This document shows positions 26,366 through 36,664 of a stretch of DNA of 64,000 bases, one piece after another. This DNA is from Ancylobacter koreensis (GTDB lineage: Bacteria > Pseudomonadota > Alphaproteobacteria > Rhizobiales > Xanthobacteraceae), in NCBI RefSeq assembly GCF_023016525.1, contig NZ_JALKCG010000011.1, positions 22,997 through 86,996 of the forward strand. Reading direction: 5' to 3'. A model generated the notes under the pieces. It worked only from the letters and a program-made list of their open reading frames with translations, was not told where the DNA came from and did no database searches. Position numbers and translations under genes: made by a program. How positions within the stretch are numbered: the stretch's first letter is position 1; every line of letters starts with the position of its first letter.

Positions 26366-28702
26366 CTATCTGCGTTTGCCGCCGCGGGCCGGGCCGCGCG
26401 GGCGCTCGTCCGGCCGGCGGAAGCGGTTGCGCCCCGGGCCGCGCGGGCGGCGCTTGTCGCCCGTTACATAGGAACCCTCGGATATAAGCTCAAACCGCAG
26501 AGCGCCAGCCACGGGTGCGGCTTCGACGAGCTTCACTTCGACGCGGTCGCCGAGCCGGTGCATCTCGCCGCTCTGGTCGCCGATCAGCGCGTGGCGGGCC
26601 TCGTCATAGCGGTAATAGTCCATGCCGAGCGTCGCCGCCGGGATAAAGCCGTCGGCGCCGGTGTCGTCGAGCGCCACGAACAACCCGGACTTGGTGACGC
26701 CGGAGATGCGCCCCCTGAAGGTGGCGCCGATCTGCTCGGCCATGTGATGGGCGATCAGCCGGTCGATGGTCTCGCGCTCGGCCGACATGGCCCGCCGCTC
26801 GCTGGCGGAGATGCGGGCGGCGATCTCGGCGAGCTGTTCGGGCGTCACGGTCTCCGGCAGGCCGTCGCGGCCGAGGTCGAGCGCGCGCACCAGCGCGCGG
26901 TGCACGATGAGGTCGGCGTAGCGGCGGATCGGCGAGGTGAAATGCGCGTAGCGGCGCAGGTGCAGGCCGAAATGGCCGTAATTCTCCTGCGCGTATTCCG
27001 CCTGCGCCTGGCTGCGCAGGATCACCTGATTGACCAGCGGCGCCATCTCGGAGCCCTCGACGCGGGCGAGAATGTCGTTGAACTGGGCGGGGCGCACCGT
27101 CTCGGTCTTCGGCAGCTTGATGTCGAGGGTCTGCAGGAACTCGCGCAGCCCCGACATCTTCTCCAGCGAGGGCTGGTCGTGCACGCGGTAAACGAGCGGC
27201 GTGCGCTTCTCCTCCAGCGTCTCGGCGGCGGCGACGTTGGCGAGGATCATGAACTCCTCGATCAGCTTGTGGGCGTCGAGGCGCTCGGGGACGATCACCT
27301 TGTCGACCGTGCCGTCGGCTTTCAGCAGGATCTTGCGTTCGGGCAGGTCCAGCTCCAGCGGCGCGCGGGCGTCGCGCGCCTTCTTCACCGCCGCGTAGGC
27401 CGCCCAGAGCGGGCAAAGCACACCGTCCAGCAGCGGGTCTGTGGTCTCGTCGGTACGCCCGTCTATCGCCGCCTGCGCCTGCGCATAGGCGAGCTTGGCG
27501 GCCGAGCGCATCATGATGCGATGGAAGCTGTGGCGCTTCTTGCGCCCGTTCGCCCCCACCACCATGCGCACCGCGATGGCCGGGCGGTCCTCGAGCGGGC
27601 GCAGCGAGCACAGGTCGTTGGAGATGCGCTCGGGCAGCATCGGCACCACACGGTCGGGGAAATAGACCGAATTGCCGCGCACCAGTGCCTCACGGTCGAG
27701 CGCGGTTCCGGGGCGGACATAGGCGGCAACGTCCGCGATGGCGACGGTGAGCACGAAGCCGCCCTCATTGTCAGGGTCGAGGTCCGGCACGGCATGCACG
27801 GCGTCGTCATGGTCCTTGGCGTCGGGCGGGTCGATGGTGACGAGGGGAAGGTCGCGCCAGTCCTCGCGATGCGCCATGGTCGCGGGCTTGGCCGCCTCCG
27901 CTTCCGCCAGCGCCTCGCGGCGGAACACGCTGGGAATGGCATGCGCGTGGATAGCGATGAGGCTGATCGCCTTCTCGGTGGCGACCGAGCCGAGCCGCTC
28001 CTTCACCCGCGCGGTCGGCAGGCCGTAGGCATGGTGGCGCACCACCTCGACCGAGACGAGATCGCCCTCCTGCGCGTCGCCGGCGAAATCCGGCGGGATC
28101 GCGAACTCCCGGCCCATGTTGCGCTTGTCGATCGGCACCAGCCGGCCGCCGCCCTGCGCGTCCTTGCGGAAGATGCCGAGCGTGAGGGCGCGCGCCTTCT
28201 CGATCAGCTTGAGCACGCGGCCATTGTGGCGGATCAGGCCGTCCGCCTCGGGAATCTCCTCGGTCTTCAGCAGCACGCGGTCGCCGATGGTCGGGGCCGG
28301 CCCGGCGGTGCGTCCGCGCCGGGCGAGGCGCACGAGGATGCGCGGGGGCTCGCCATGCTCCTCCTCGTCCCAGTCGATGGGGGTGGCGATCAGCTCGCCG
28401 TCCTCGTCGCGCTCGATCACTTCGGCCATGACCACGGCGGGGAGCGCGCCCGGCACATGCAGCTTGCGCCGCTTGCGGCCGAGCAGCCCCTCGTCGGCCA
28501 GCTCGCGCAGCAGTTCCTTCAGCGCGATACGGTCGCCGCCGTCGAGCCCGAAGGCGCGCGAAATCTCCCGCTTGCCGACATCGCCGCCCTGCGCGGCGAT
28601 GAACGCCATCAAATCCTCGCGACTGGGCAATCCCTTGGCGAGGCCCTTGGGAAGCGCGGGGCGGGCGGAGCGCGGAGACTTCGGTTTCGTTGGTTTACGC
28701 AC
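26366..28702 (-). CDS. rnr: Ribonuclease R
   Basis: A 778-aa 3'-5' exoribonuclease that degrades structured RNA. It has an N-terminal winged helix (about 35-90), cold-shock-like OB domains, the RNB catalytic domain with the metal-binding Asp cluster in DPPDAKDHDDAV (about 287-298), and a C-terminal S1 domain ending in a basic Arg/Gly-rich tail (RGPGRNRFRRPDERPRG). The start appears to be GTG 28702 since no ATG fits the N-terminus. It follows the topA side of the conserved block. Confidence 0.96.
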   Translation of the reverse strand: MRKPTKPKSPRSARPALPKGLAKGLPSREDLMAFIAAQGGDVGKREISRAFGLDGGDRIALKELLRELADEGLLGRKRRKLHVPGALPAVVMAEVIERDEDGELIATPIDWDEEEHGEPPRILVRLARRGRTAGPAPTIGDRVLLKTEEIPEADGLIRHNGRVLKLIEKARALTLGIFRKDAQGGGRLVPIDKRNMGREFAIPPDFAGDAQEGDLVSVEVVRHHAYGLPTARVKERLGSVATEKAISLIAIHAHAIPSVFRREALAEAEAAKPATMAHREDWRDLPLVTIDPPDAKDHDDAVHAVPDLDPDNEGGFVLTVAIADVAAYVRPGTALDREALVRGNSVYFPDRVVPMLPERISNDLCSLRPLEDRPAIAVRMVVGANGRKKRHSFHRIMMRSAAKLAYAQAQAAIDGRTDETTDPLLDGVLCPLWAAYAAVKKARDARAPLELDLPERKILLKADGTVDKVIVPERLDAHKLIEEFMILANVAAAETLEEKRTPLVYRVHDQPSLEKMSGLREFLQTLDIKLPKTETVRPAQFNDILARVEGSEMAPLVNQVILRSQAQAEYAQENYGHFGLHLRRYAHFTSPIRRYADLIVHRALVRALDLGRDGLPETVTPEQLAEIAARISASERRAMSAERETIDRLIAHHMAEQIGATFRGRISGVTKSGLFVALDDTGADGFIPAATLGMDYYRYDEARHALIGDQSGEMHRLGDRVEVKLVEAAPVAGALRFELISEGSYVTGDKRRPRGPGRNRFRRPDERPRGPARGGKRR

Positions 28703-28876
28703 GATTCACCGTTGCTGGGGTGGAAGCGCTGACGCTACCGGGATCGCGGCGCGGCGTCGACCGCACAGGCGCGTTACGGAGCGGGAGCCTGCCAAAGCTC
28801 TCTTGCAATCGCGTCCCGATGCGCCGAATTTGCGCCGCTCTTGCGGCGGGATGCCCGCCGAGTCTGGATTCTCCCG

Positions 28877-30355
28877 ATGGATGCCCGTTCGCCGGAGGTG
28901 GCCGATGCCCCTCTGTCACATGCCGAGATTCGCGTCATCGTCACCGGCGTCATGGTGGCGATGTTCCTCAGCGCGCTCGACCAGACCATCATCGCCACCG
29001 CGCTGCCGACCATCGGCTCGCAGTTCGGCGATCTCGAAAGCCTGTCCTGGATCGTCACCGCCTATCTGCTCACCGGCACCGCGGTGACGCCGCTGGTCGG
29101 CAAGCTGGCGGACATACACGGGCCGCGCCCGGTGCTGCTGTGGTCCATCGCGCTGTTCCTCGTCGGCTCTGTCGCCTGCGCGCTGGCGCCGGGCATGATG
29201 TGGCTGATCGCCGGGCGGGCGGTGCAGGGGCTGGGCGGTGGCGGGCTGATCGCGCTGGCGCAGACCATCATCGGCATATTGATCGCCCCGCGCGAGCGCG
29301 GCCGCTATCAGGGCTATTTCGCCATCGTCTTCATCACCTCCTCCATCGCCGGGCCGATCCTCGGCGGCTTCTTCGCCGAGCATCTGCACTGGTCGCTGAT
29401 CTTCTGGATCAACGTGCCGCTCGGCCTCGTCGCTGCGGCGATGAGCGACCGCGCGCTGCGCCGGCTGCCGGCGCATCACCATCCCCACCGGCTCGACATT
29501 CTCGGCGCGGTGCTGATGTGCGCGGCCACCGTCGCGCTGCTGCTGGCGCTGAGCTGGGGCGGCACGCATTTCCACTGGCTGTCGTTGCCGATTCTCGGCC
29601 TGCTGGTGCTTTCCGTCCTGCTCTGGGTCGCCTTCTCGCTGCGCGTCGCCACGGCGAGCGAGCCGCTGGTGCCGACGGCGGTGCTGGCCAATCCGGTGGT
29701 GCGCACCGGCGTGCCGGCCGCCGCCTTCGCCATGGGCACGTTGATCGGGCTTTCCATCCAGATGCCGCTCTATCTCGAAGGCGTGCTGGGGCTCACCGCC
29801 TCGCAGTCCGGCGTGGCGCTGATCCCGCTGATGGCCGGCGTCGTCGTCGGGGCCACGGGGGCGGGCAAGGTGATGAGCACGGTGACGCATTACAAGCGGC
29901 TGCCGGTCGTCGGCCTGATCGCCAGCATCCTGGCGCTGGCGGTGCTGGCGCTGTGGCCCATTGGCCTGCATGTGAGCGTCGTCGCCGCCGCCATGGGCGT
30001 GACCGGCATCGGCCTCGGCACCGTGCTGCCGGTCTCGACCGTCGCGGTGCAGAACGCCGTGCCGCTGCCGCAGATGGGCACGGCGACCGGTGTGGTGAAC
30101 CTGTTCCGCTCGCTGGGCGGCGCGGTGCTCACCGCCGGATTCGGCGCCATCGTCATCGGCCTGTCCGGCATGGAAGGCAGCGAGCTGTTGGAGCGGCTTC
30201 TCAAGGGCCATGCGCAGGTGGCGCCGCTCGCCGACGCCTTCCGCTGGGTGTTCGTGGCGGGGGCGCTTGCGCTGGTCGCCTCTTTCCTCGCCATCCTCGC
30301 CATGGAGGAGCGCCCGCTACGCTCCGGCCATATGCCGGCGCCGCTGCCGGAATAG
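28877..30355 (+). CDS. MFS drug transporter, DHA2 (EmrB/QacA) family
   Basis: A 492-aa protein with 14 predicted helices. Helix 1 contains MFLSALDQTIIATALP, the DHA2 motif D1, followed by LVGKLADIHGPRPVLL (motif A) and GRAVQGLGGGGLIALAQ (motif B), plus motif C near GPILGGFF. These are proton-driven multidrug exporters. No periplasmic EmrA adaptor is next to it. It is divergent from rnr and convergent with topA. Confidence 0.92.
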   Translation: MDARSPEVADAPLSHAEIRVIVTGVMVAMFLSALDQTIIATALPTIGSQFGDLESLSWIVTAYLLTGTAVTPLVGKLADIHGPRPVLLWSIALFLVGSVACALAPGMMWLIAGRAVQGLGGGGLIALAQTIIGILIAPRERGRYQGYFAIVFITSSIAGPILGGFFAEHLHWSLIFWINVPLGLVAAAMSDRALRRLPAHHHPHRLDILGAVLMCAATVALLLALSWGGTHFHWLSLPILGLLVLSVLLWVAFSLRVATASEPLVPTAVLANPVVRTGVPAAAFAMGTLIGLSIQMPLYLEGVLGLTASQSGVALIPLMAGVVVGATGAGKVMSTVTHYKRLPVVGLIASILALAVLALWPIGLHVSVVAAAMGVTGIGLGTVLPVSTVAVQNAVPLPQMGTATGVVNLFRSLGGAVLTAGFGAIVIGLSGMEGSELLERLLKGHAQVAPLADAFRWVFVAGALALVASFLAILAMEERPLRSGHMPAPLPE

Positions 30356-30367
30356 CCCCGCGAAAGC

Positions 30368-30396
30368 AAAAGGCCCGCCGTGCGGCGGGCCCTTTA
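30368..30396. terminator. Bidirectional terminator between the DHA2 transporter and topA
   Basis: GGCCCGCC, loop GTGC, GGCGGGCC, with CAAAA on the left and CTTTAAT on the right. It lies between two convergent genes. Confidence 0.75.
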
Positions 30397-30428
30397 ATCT
30401 GTGCGCTTCAGGGGCTCAGCCCTTCTTG

Positions 30429-33110
30429 TCAGCCCTTCTTGGCGGCGGCCTTCGCCTTGGTCGCGCCGGCCTTCGCCGCCGCAGCCTTTTTCGCCGCCGG
30501 CTTGCGGGCTGCCGGGGCCTTCTTGTCGGCCGCCGGCTTTGTCGAAGCGGGTTTGGCGGCCGCCTTGCGCGCGCCCGGTGCGGGGGGCGTGCCGCCGGCC
30601 TTGGCGCGGATCAGCTCGGCCGCCTGTTCCAGCGTCAGCGTCTCCGGGTCGGTGCCCTTGGGCAGGGTCGCATTGATCTTGCCGTGGCTCACATAGGGAC
30701 CGAAGCGGCCGGCGCGCACGGTCATCATGCCGCCGACCTCGGGGAATTCGCCGAGCTCGCGCCCGGCATTGGTGCCGCCGCGACGGCCCGGCCCCTTGCT
30801 CTGCTTGTCGGCGATCAGCGCCACGGCGCGATTGAGGCCGATGGCGAGAATGTCGTCGCCCGGCTCGATATTGGCGTAGGTCCGCCCGTGCTGGACATAG
30901 GGCCCGAAGCGCCCGATGCCGGCGAGGATGGGCTCGCCGTCGTCGGGATGGCGGCCGATCTCGCGCGGCAGCGCCAGCAGGGCGAGCGCGGTGTCGAGAT
31001 CGACATCCGCCGGCGCCAGTCCCTTGGGCAGGCTGGAGCGCTTGGGCTTCTCGCCGTCCTTGCCCTCGCCGAGCTGGAGATAGGCGCCGAAGCGCCCGTC
31101 GCGCACCGTGACTTCCAGGCCGGTCGCAGGGTCGGTGCCGAGCACGCGGTTGCCGTTGGCCTCGGCCGGATTGTCGGAATCGCCGGACTGCGCCGCCAGC
31201 GGACGGGTGTACTTGCACTCGGGATAGTTCGAGCAGCCGATGAAGGCGCCGAACTTGCCGACCTTCAGCGACAGCCGCCCGGTGCCGCAATTGGGACACA
31301 GGCGCGGGTCGGTGCCGTCTTCCTTGGGCGGGAAGATATGCGCCGTCAGCATGCCGTCGAGCGCGGAGATGACGTCGGAGACGCGCAGCTCCTTGGTCTC
31401 GCCGACGGCGGCGGCGAAGTTCTTCCAGAAGTCGCGCAGCACGTCCTTCCACTGCAGCTCGCCATTGGAGATGCGGTCGAGCTTCTCTTCGAGGTCGGCG
31501 GTGAAGTCGTATTCGACGTAGCGGTCGAAAAAGCTCTCAAGGAAGGCGGTGACGAGGCGTCCCTTGTCCTCCGGCACCAGCCGGCGCTTGTCGAGCTTCA
31601 CATATTCGCGGTCGCGCAGCACGGCGAGCACGGAGGCGTAGGTCGAAGGCCGGCCGATGCCGAGCTCTTCCATGCGCTTGACCAGCGACGCTTCCGAATA
31701 GCGCGGCGGCGGCTCGGTGAAGTGCTGGTCGGTCTTGATGCCCTTGTTGGCGAGTCCCTCGCCGGCGCTCATGGCGGGGAGGCGGCGGTTCTCCTCGTCC
31801 TCGTCGCCGTCGTCCGTTCCCTCGCGGTAGAGGGTGAGGAAGCCGTCGAACTTGATCACCGTGCCGGTGGCGCGCAGCTCCAGCGCGCGGCCCTGCACGG
31901 CGGCGTCGATGTCGACCGTGGTGCGCTCCAGCTCGGCCGATTCCATCTGGCTGGCGACGGTGCGCAGCCAGATCAGTTCGTAGAGCTTGGCCTGCTCGGG
32001 TTCGAGATGGCGGGCGACATCCTTCGGGCGGCGCGACAGGTCGGTCGGGCGGACAGCCTCATGGGCTTCCTGCGCGTTCTTCGCCTTGGCAGTGTATTTG
32101 CGCGGCGCCGAGGGCACGTAGCGGTCGCCATACTCGCGGCCGATGACGGAGCGCGCCTGCGCCACCGCCTCCGGCGCCATGTCGACGCCGTCGGTACGCA
32201 TATAGGTGATGAGGCCGACGGTCTCGCCGCCGACGTCCACGCCCTCGTAGAGCCGCTGGGCGATGCGCATGGTGATGGCGGGCGCCAGTCCCAGCTTGCG
32301 GCTCGCCTCCTGCTGCAGCGTCGAGGTGGTGAAGGGCGGGTAGGGGTGACGGCGGGCGGGCTTCGCCTCGACCGAGCGAACCGTGTAGTCGGCGGCTTCC
32401 AGCGCCGTACGGAAGGCTGCGGCTTCCTCGCCCGTGCCGACGTCGAGCCGGGTGATCTTCCGGCCGTCGGCGCCGACGAGGCGGGCCTCGAACACATCGT
32501 TGCGGGGCGTGGCGAGCTGGGCGGCGATCGACCAGTATTCGCGCCGCACGAAGGTCTCGATCTCGCGCTCGCGGTCGCAGACGAGGCGCAGCGCCACCGA
32601 CTGCACGCGGCCGGCCGAGCGGGCGCCCGGCAGCTTGCGCCACAGCACGGGGGAGAGCGTGAAGCCGACGAGATAGTCCAGCGCGCGGCGGGCGAGATAG
32701 GCATCCACCAGCGCCGCGTCGATGATGCGCGGATGCTGCATCGCCTCGGTGACGGCCTGCTTGGTGATGGCGTTGAACACCACGCGGGAGACCGGCTGGT
32801 CCTTCAGCGCGCGCTTTTCCTTCAGGATCTCCAGAACGTGCCAGGAGATCGCCTCGCCCTCGCGATCCGGGTCGGTGGCGAGGATCAGGCCATCGGCCGC
32901 CTTCACGGCGCGGGCGATATCGGACAGCCGCTTCTGCGCCTTGGGATCGACATCCCACAGCATACGGAAGTCCTGCTCGGGATCGACCGAGCCGTCCTTT
33001 GCGGGAAGATCGCGCACGTGGCCATAGGAGGCGATGACCTCGTAGCCCGGCCCGAGATATTTGTTGATCGTCTTCGCCTTGGCAGGCGATTCGACGATGA
33101 CGACCTGCAT
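30429..33110 (-). CDS. topA: DNA topoisomerase I
   Basis: The type IA enzyme that relaxes negative supercoils. The 893-aa protein begins MQVVIVESPAKAKTINKYLG (Toprim), has the acidic DPDREGEAISWH motif and the active-site Tyr in GLITYMRTDG (near residue 302). One clear C4 zinc finger (CPNCGTG ... CSNYPECK) follows, then repeated TopA C-terminal modules (GRFGPYV-type) and a Lys/Ala-rich tail of about 55 residues, as in other alphaproteobacteria. Confidence 0.97.
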   Translation of the reverse strand: MQVVIVESPAKAKTINKYLGPGYEVIASYGHVRDLPAKDGSVDPEQDFRMLWDVDPKAQKRLSDIARAVKAADGLILATDPDREGEAISWHVLEILKEKRALKDQPVSRVVFNAITKQAVTEAMQHPRIIDAALVDAYLARRALDYLVGFTLSPVLWRKLPGARSAGRVQSVALRLVCDREREIETFVRREYWSIAAQLATPRNDVFEARLVGADGRKITRLDVGTGEEAAAFRTALEAADYTVRSVEAKPARRHPYPPFTTSTLQQEASRKLGLAPAITMRIAQRLYEGVDVGGETVGLITYMRTDGVDMAPEAVAQARSVIGREYGDRYVPSAPRKYTAKAKNAQEAHEAVRPTDLSRRPKDVARHLEPEQAKLYELIWLRTVASQMESAELERTTVDIDAAVQGRALELRATGTVIKFDGFLTLYREGTDDGDEDEENRRLPAMSAGEGLANKGIKTDQHFTEPPPRYSEASLVKRMEELGIGRPSTYASVLAVLRDREYVKLDKRRLVPEDKGRLVTAFLESFFDRYVEYDFTADLEEKLDRISNGELQWKDVLRDFWKNFAAAVGETKELRVSDVISALDGMLTAHIFPPKEDGTDPRLCPNCGTGRLSLKVGKFGAFIGCSNYPECKYTRPLAAQSGDSDNPAEANGNRVLGTDPATGLEVTVRDGRFGAYLQLGEGKDGEKPKRSSLPKGLAPADVDLDTALALLALPREIGRHPDDGEPILAGIGRFGPYVQHGRTYANIEPGDDILAIGLNRAVALIADKQSKGPGRRGGTNAGRELGEFPEVGGMMTVRAGRFGPYVSHGKINATLPKGTDPETLTLEQAAELIRAKAGGTPPAPGARKAAAKPASTKPAADKKAPAARKPAAKKAAAAKAGATKAKAAAKKG

Positions 33111-33370
33111 GCCCGCCGCGTCCGTTTGCTAAGTCCAGCCCAAGAAGGGGCGGAAAATGGGGTAGCGGCCCCGACCTGTCAAATGGCGGGCGTCGGCATG
33201 GCCGGCGCTTCGCCGGTGCGGGCGCTCCAGCCTCCCGGCAGCGGCGGGCGGCCACAAGGCAAAATGCAATCAAGAGTATACAATAATATCATTTGCACGC
33301 AAAGGTCGCCTGCTGGGCGAATCTTATGCTACCCTTCGCGCCACTCCTTGTCCGAACCCCGCTGCACCCC

Positions 33371-33559
33371 GTGACAGACACCGAACGCGAGTCCCACGAG
33401 CCGCGCGATGCGGCGGAGTACATCGCTGCCCTGGCGCACGAGCTGGCCGTACTCGCCGGCGCGCAGAGGCTCGACGTGCTGCGCTATATTCTCGAAATGG
33501 CGCGCGACGAAGCCCGCATGGCGATGCACGCCCCTGCCGCGCCTCCCGACGAGGCGTGA
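33371..33559 (+). CDS. Small conserved hypothetical protein (62 aa)
   Basis: From GTG 33371 the product reads VTDTERESHEPRDAAEYIAA, then LAHELAVLAGAQRLDVLRYI and LEMARDEARMAMH. A short acidic-helical protein of this type (AAEYIAALxxELAxLA ... LDxLxYxLEMAR) is familiar from many Hyphomicrobiales genomes, always annotated hypothetical. Upstream at 33270-33300 is an AT-rich patch with TATACAAT that could be its promoter. An in-frame extension to 33293 looks less likely. Confidence 0.6.
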   Translation: MTDTERESHEPRDAAEYIAALAHELAVLAGAQRLDVLRYILEMARDEARMAMHAPAAPPDEA

Positions 33560-33583
33560 ACCGCCGGGGTGCAGCGTCGGCCC

Positions 33584-34696
33584 TCACAGCCGCAGCGACA
33601 CCGTGCCGTTGACGTGGCGTTCCAGCCGCCCGGCAAGTTCGAGTTCCAGCAGGAGGATCTGCACCTCGCTCGCCGTGGCGCCGGACATTGCGACCATCTC
33701 GTCGGCCGCCATCGGCACCGGCCCGAGGAGCGCGAGCACCCGCGAGCGCACGTCCTCGTCCGGCTCATGCACCGGCATCACGGCGTCCTCTTCCTCGACG
33801 AGCAGGGGCGGGGGCCGGCCGCGCAGCGGGTCGAGCGCCTCCAGCACGTCCTCGGCGCAGGTGACGAGCGTCGCGCCTTGCCGGATCAGCCCGTTGGTGC
33901 CGCTGGCGCGCGGGTCGAGCGGCGAGCCCGGCACCGCCAGCACCTCGCGTCCCTGCTCGCCGGCAAGGCGGGCGGTGATCAGCGAGCCGGAGCGCTCGGC
34001 CGCCTCCACCACCACGACGCCGAGCGACAGGCCGGAGACCAGCCGGTTGCGGCGGGGGAAGTCGCGGGCGCGCGGCTCCCAGCCCATCGGCATCTCGGAG
34101 AGAACAGCGCCCTCGGCGGCGATGCGCTCCATCAGCACCTCGTTCTCGCGTGGATAGGGCCGGTCGTGGCCGCCGGCGATCACGGCGATGGTCCCCGTCG
34201 GCAGGCTCGCTTCATGGGCGACCGCGTCGATGCCGCGCGCCAGCCCCGAGGCCACCACCCAGCCGGCCGCACCGACGCCACGGGCGATGCGCGCCGTCAT
34301 GGTACGTCCGGCACCTGAGGCGTTGCGCGAGCCGACGATGGCGACGCCCGGCCGCGTCAGCAGGTCGAGCCGCCCGCGTACGGCGAGGAGAGGCGGGGCG
34401 TCGTCGATCTCGCGCAGGAAGGGCGGGTATTCCGGCTCGCCGAGCGCCACCAGCCTGCCGCCGAGGCGGGCGAGGGCAGCGATTTCCGCATCGGCCTCGG
34501 TGATGGAGGGAATGCGCGGGGGCAGCAATCCGCCCCCGCGCCGGGCCAGCGCCGGCAGGGCGTCGAGCGCGGCGGCCGCGCCGCCGAAGCGGTTGATCAG
34601 GCTGCGGAAGGCGCGCGGGCCGACATTCTCGGTGCGGATCAGGCGGAGCCAGTCGCGGCGCTGTCCCGGATCGAGATGGACGCCGCGTGAGCTCAA
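33584..34696 (-). CDS. dprA: DNA processing protein DprA
   Basis: DprA loads RecA on single-stranded DNA taken up during transformation. The 370-aa protein has a helical N-terminal SAM-like region, the Rossmann-like fold with [14 protein letters not shown], the [15 protein letters not shown] motif, [11 protein letters not shown] and NRLVSGLS, and a C-terminal winged helix ([15 protein letters not shown]). The start is TTG 34696, three bp after plsY, with AAGGGA upstream inside plsY; no ATG or GTG fits better. It is in the plsY-dprA transcript. Confidence 0.94.
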   Translation of the reverse strand: MSSRGVHLDPGQRRDWLRLIRTENVGPRAFRSLINRFGGAAAALDALPALARRGGGLLPPRIPSITEADAEIAALARLGGRLVALGEPEYPPFLREIDDAPPLLAVRGRLDLLTRPGVAIVGSRNASGAGRTMTARIARGVGAAGWVVASGLARGIDAVAHEASLPTGTIAVIAGGHDRPYPRENEVLMERIAAEGAVLSEMPMGWEPRARDFPRRNRLVSGLSLGVVVVEAAERSGSLITARLAGEQGREVLAVPGSPLDPRASGTNGLIRQGATLVTCAEDVLEALDPLRGRPPPLLVEEEDAVMPVHEPDEDVRSRVLALLGPVPMAADEMVAMSGATASEVQILLLELELAGRLERHVNGTVSLRL

Positions 34697-34699
34697 GCC

Positions 34700-35305
34700 T
34701 TATCCCTTCTTGCCGATGCGGCCCTCGGTGCCGGCGAGGAGCCGCGCGATATTGGCACGGTGCATGACCCAAAGCAGAACGGCGAGGATGAGGAGCAGAA
34801 GCCCCGTCTGCGGACTGGAAAGCAGGAAGGCCGCCAGCGCGGTGAGCGCGCTTGCCACCAGCGCGGCGAGCGAGGAATAGCGGCTGACGAAGGCGACGGT
34901 GAGCCAGGCGGCGGCGAAGACCAGCGCCGCCTGCCACGCAAGCGCCAGCGTCACCCCAAGGAAAGTGGCGACGCCCTTGCCGCCCCGGAAGCCGAGCCAG
35001 ACCGGGAAGAGATGGCCGAGAAAGGCGCCGAGGGCCGCCGGCAGCGCGCCATTGGCGCCGATCAGCCAGCCGGCCAGCAGCACCGCCACCGTGCCCTTGA
35101 GCGCGTCGCCCAGCAGGGTGGCGGCGGCAAGGCCCTTGCGGCCGGTGCGCAGCACGTTGGTGGCGCCGATATTGCCCGAGCCGATGGAGCGTATGTCCTG
35201 CGTGCCGGCCCAGCGCGTGATGAGCAGGCCGAACGGGATCGAGCCCAGCGCATAGCCGAGGATCAGCGCGAAATAGCTCGACAGCGGGGGCAGGGACCAG
35301 CTCAT
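34700..35305 (-). CDS. plsY: Glycerol-3-phosphate acyltransferase PlsY
   Basis: PlsY transfers acyl groups from acyl-phosphate to glycerol-3-phosphate, the first step of phospholipid synthesis. The 201-aa inner-membrane protein shows the three cytoplasmic motifs: [24 protein letters not shown] and [13 protein letters not shown]. It lies between pyrC' and dprA, as in related genomes. Confidence 0.95.
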   Translation of the reverse strand: MSWSLPPLSSYFALILGYALGSIPFGLLITRWAGTQDIRSIGSGNIGATNVLRTGRKGLAAATLLGDALKGTVAVLLAGWLIGANGALPAALGAFLGHLFPVWLGFRGGKGVATFLGVTLALAWQAALVFAAAWLTVAFVSRYSSLAALVASALTALAAFLLSSPQTGLLLLILAVLLWVMHRANIARLLAGTEGRIGKKG

Positions 35306-35368
35306 GCGGGGATGTTACCGGCTTTGCGGCGAAAGCACAGCCGTCGGCGGGCGCCGGCGGCCATGATC

Positions 35369-36664
35369 TCACACGTATTCATATACCGTGCGTCCGCCCA
35401 CCAGCGTGCGCACCACGCGGCCCTCGAAGCGGGCCTCGTCGAACGGGGTGTTGCGCGAGCGCGACTTGAGGGTGGCGGCGTCCAGCAGCCACGCCTCGTC
35501 GAGCGCGATCAGCGCGATGTCGGCGCGGCTGCCGGGGCGCAGCGTGCCGCCGGGCAGGCCGAGCAGCTCGGCGGGCCGCGTCGAGGTGGCGCGGATGAGC
35601 GTGGCGAGGTCGAGCGCGCCGTCGTTCACGAGACGCAGGCCGGCGGCCAGCATGGTCTCCAGCCCGATGGCGCCGAAGGCCGCCTCTGAGAAGGGCAGGC
35701 GCTTGACGTCGACGTCCTGCGGGTCGTGGTCGGAGACGATGACGTCGATCAGCCCCTCCGCGACCGCCGCGACCAGCGCGTTGCGGTCATCCTCGCCGCG
35801 CAGAGGCGGGGTGAGCTTGAAGAAGGTGCGGTAGCCGACCACGTCGCGCTCGTTCAGCGTGAGGTGGTTGATCGAAGCCGAGGCGGTGACGGGAAGCCCC
35901 GCCTCCTTGGCGCGGCGCAGGACGTCGAGCGATTCCGCGCAGGTGAGCGAGGCCGCGTGGTAGCGTCCGCCGGTGATCGAGGTGAGTCTCACATCGCGCT
36001 CCAGCACGATGGTCTCCGCCGCCTTGGGCACTCCGGCGAGGCCGAGGCGGGCGGCGAGTTCGCCCTCGTTCATCACGCCCTCGCCGGCGAGACTGGCATC
36101 TTGCGTGTGGTGGACAATCAGCGCGCCGAAATCGCGGCCATAGGTCAGCGCGCGGCGCAGCACCTGCGCCGAGGCGACCGAGCGCGTGCCGTCGGTGAAG
36201 GCGACCGCGCCTGCCTCCGTCAGCAGGCCGATCTGCGTCATCTCGCGGCCTTCCAGCCCCTTGGTGAGCGCGGCCATGGGATGGACGTTGACGATGGCGG
36301 TGTCGCGCGCGCGGCGCAGCACGAAGTCGACGATGGCGGGGTCGTCGATGACGGGATCGGTGTCGGGCTGGCAGACGATGGTGGTGACGCCGCCCGCCGC
36401 CGCCGCCTGGCTGGCCGAGGCCAGCGTCTCGCGGTGCTCGGCGCCCGGCTCGCCGATGAAGGCGCGCATGTCGACGAGGCCGGGCACCGCTACGAGATGG
36501 CGGCAGTCGACGATCTCGGTATCCGCCGGCAGGCCGGCGGACAGGTTCGCGGCGATGTCCTTGATCACGCCGTCGGCGATCAGGATGTCGCCGCGTGTGT
36601 CGATATCGCGCGAGGGATCGAGGATGCGCGCGCCGGAGAGCAGGGTGGGGTGAGCCTCACGCAT
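35369..36664 (-). CDS. pyrC: Dihydroorotase-like protein PyrC', probably catalytically inactive
   Basis: A 431-aa amidohydrolase-fold protein of the type I dihydroorotase family, encoded directly after pyrB with an 8-bp overlap. The metal-binding D-x-H-x-H that follows the first PGLVD strand is replaced by D-M-R-A-F (residues 65-69), so both ligand histidines are gone. The late DHAPH motif reads SDHDPQ. In Pseudomonas a comparable inactive PyrC' is needed to assemble aspartate carbamoyltransferase, and this protein probably has that structural role. A true dihydroorotase should be encoded elsewhere. Automatic annotation would call it dihydroorotase. Confidence 0.9.
   Translation of the reverse strand: MREAHPTLLSGARILDPSRDIDTRGDILIADGVIKDIAANLSAGLPADTEIVDCRHLVAVPGLVDMRAFIGEPGAEHRETLASASQAAAAGGVTTIVCQPDTDPVIDDPAIVDFVLRRARDTAIVNVHPMAALTKGLEGREMTQIGLLTEAGAVAFTDGTRSVASAQVLRRALTYGRDFGALIVHHTQDASLAGEGVMNEGELAARLGLAGVPKAAETIVLERDVRLTSITGGRYHAASLTCAESLDVLRRAKEAGLPVTASASINHLTLNERDVVGYRTFFKLTPPLRGEDDRNALVAAVAEGLIDVIVSDHDPQDVDVKRLPFSEAAFGAIGLETMLAAGLRLVNDGALDLATLIRATSTRPAELLGLPGGTLRPGSRADIALIALDEAWLLDAATLKSRSRNTPFDEARFEGRVVRTLVGGRTVYEYV

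Noticed and set aside
30210..33374. 1054-codon open frame on + across topA
   Set aside because: It is the GC-rich antisense shadow of topA and the end of the DHA2 transporter gene, with low-complexity Arg/Ala/Gly/His composition and no domain. Similar shadows at 1555-3963 (-), 13252-15735 (-), 26291-28732 (+) and 57974-60427 (-) were left out for the same reason.
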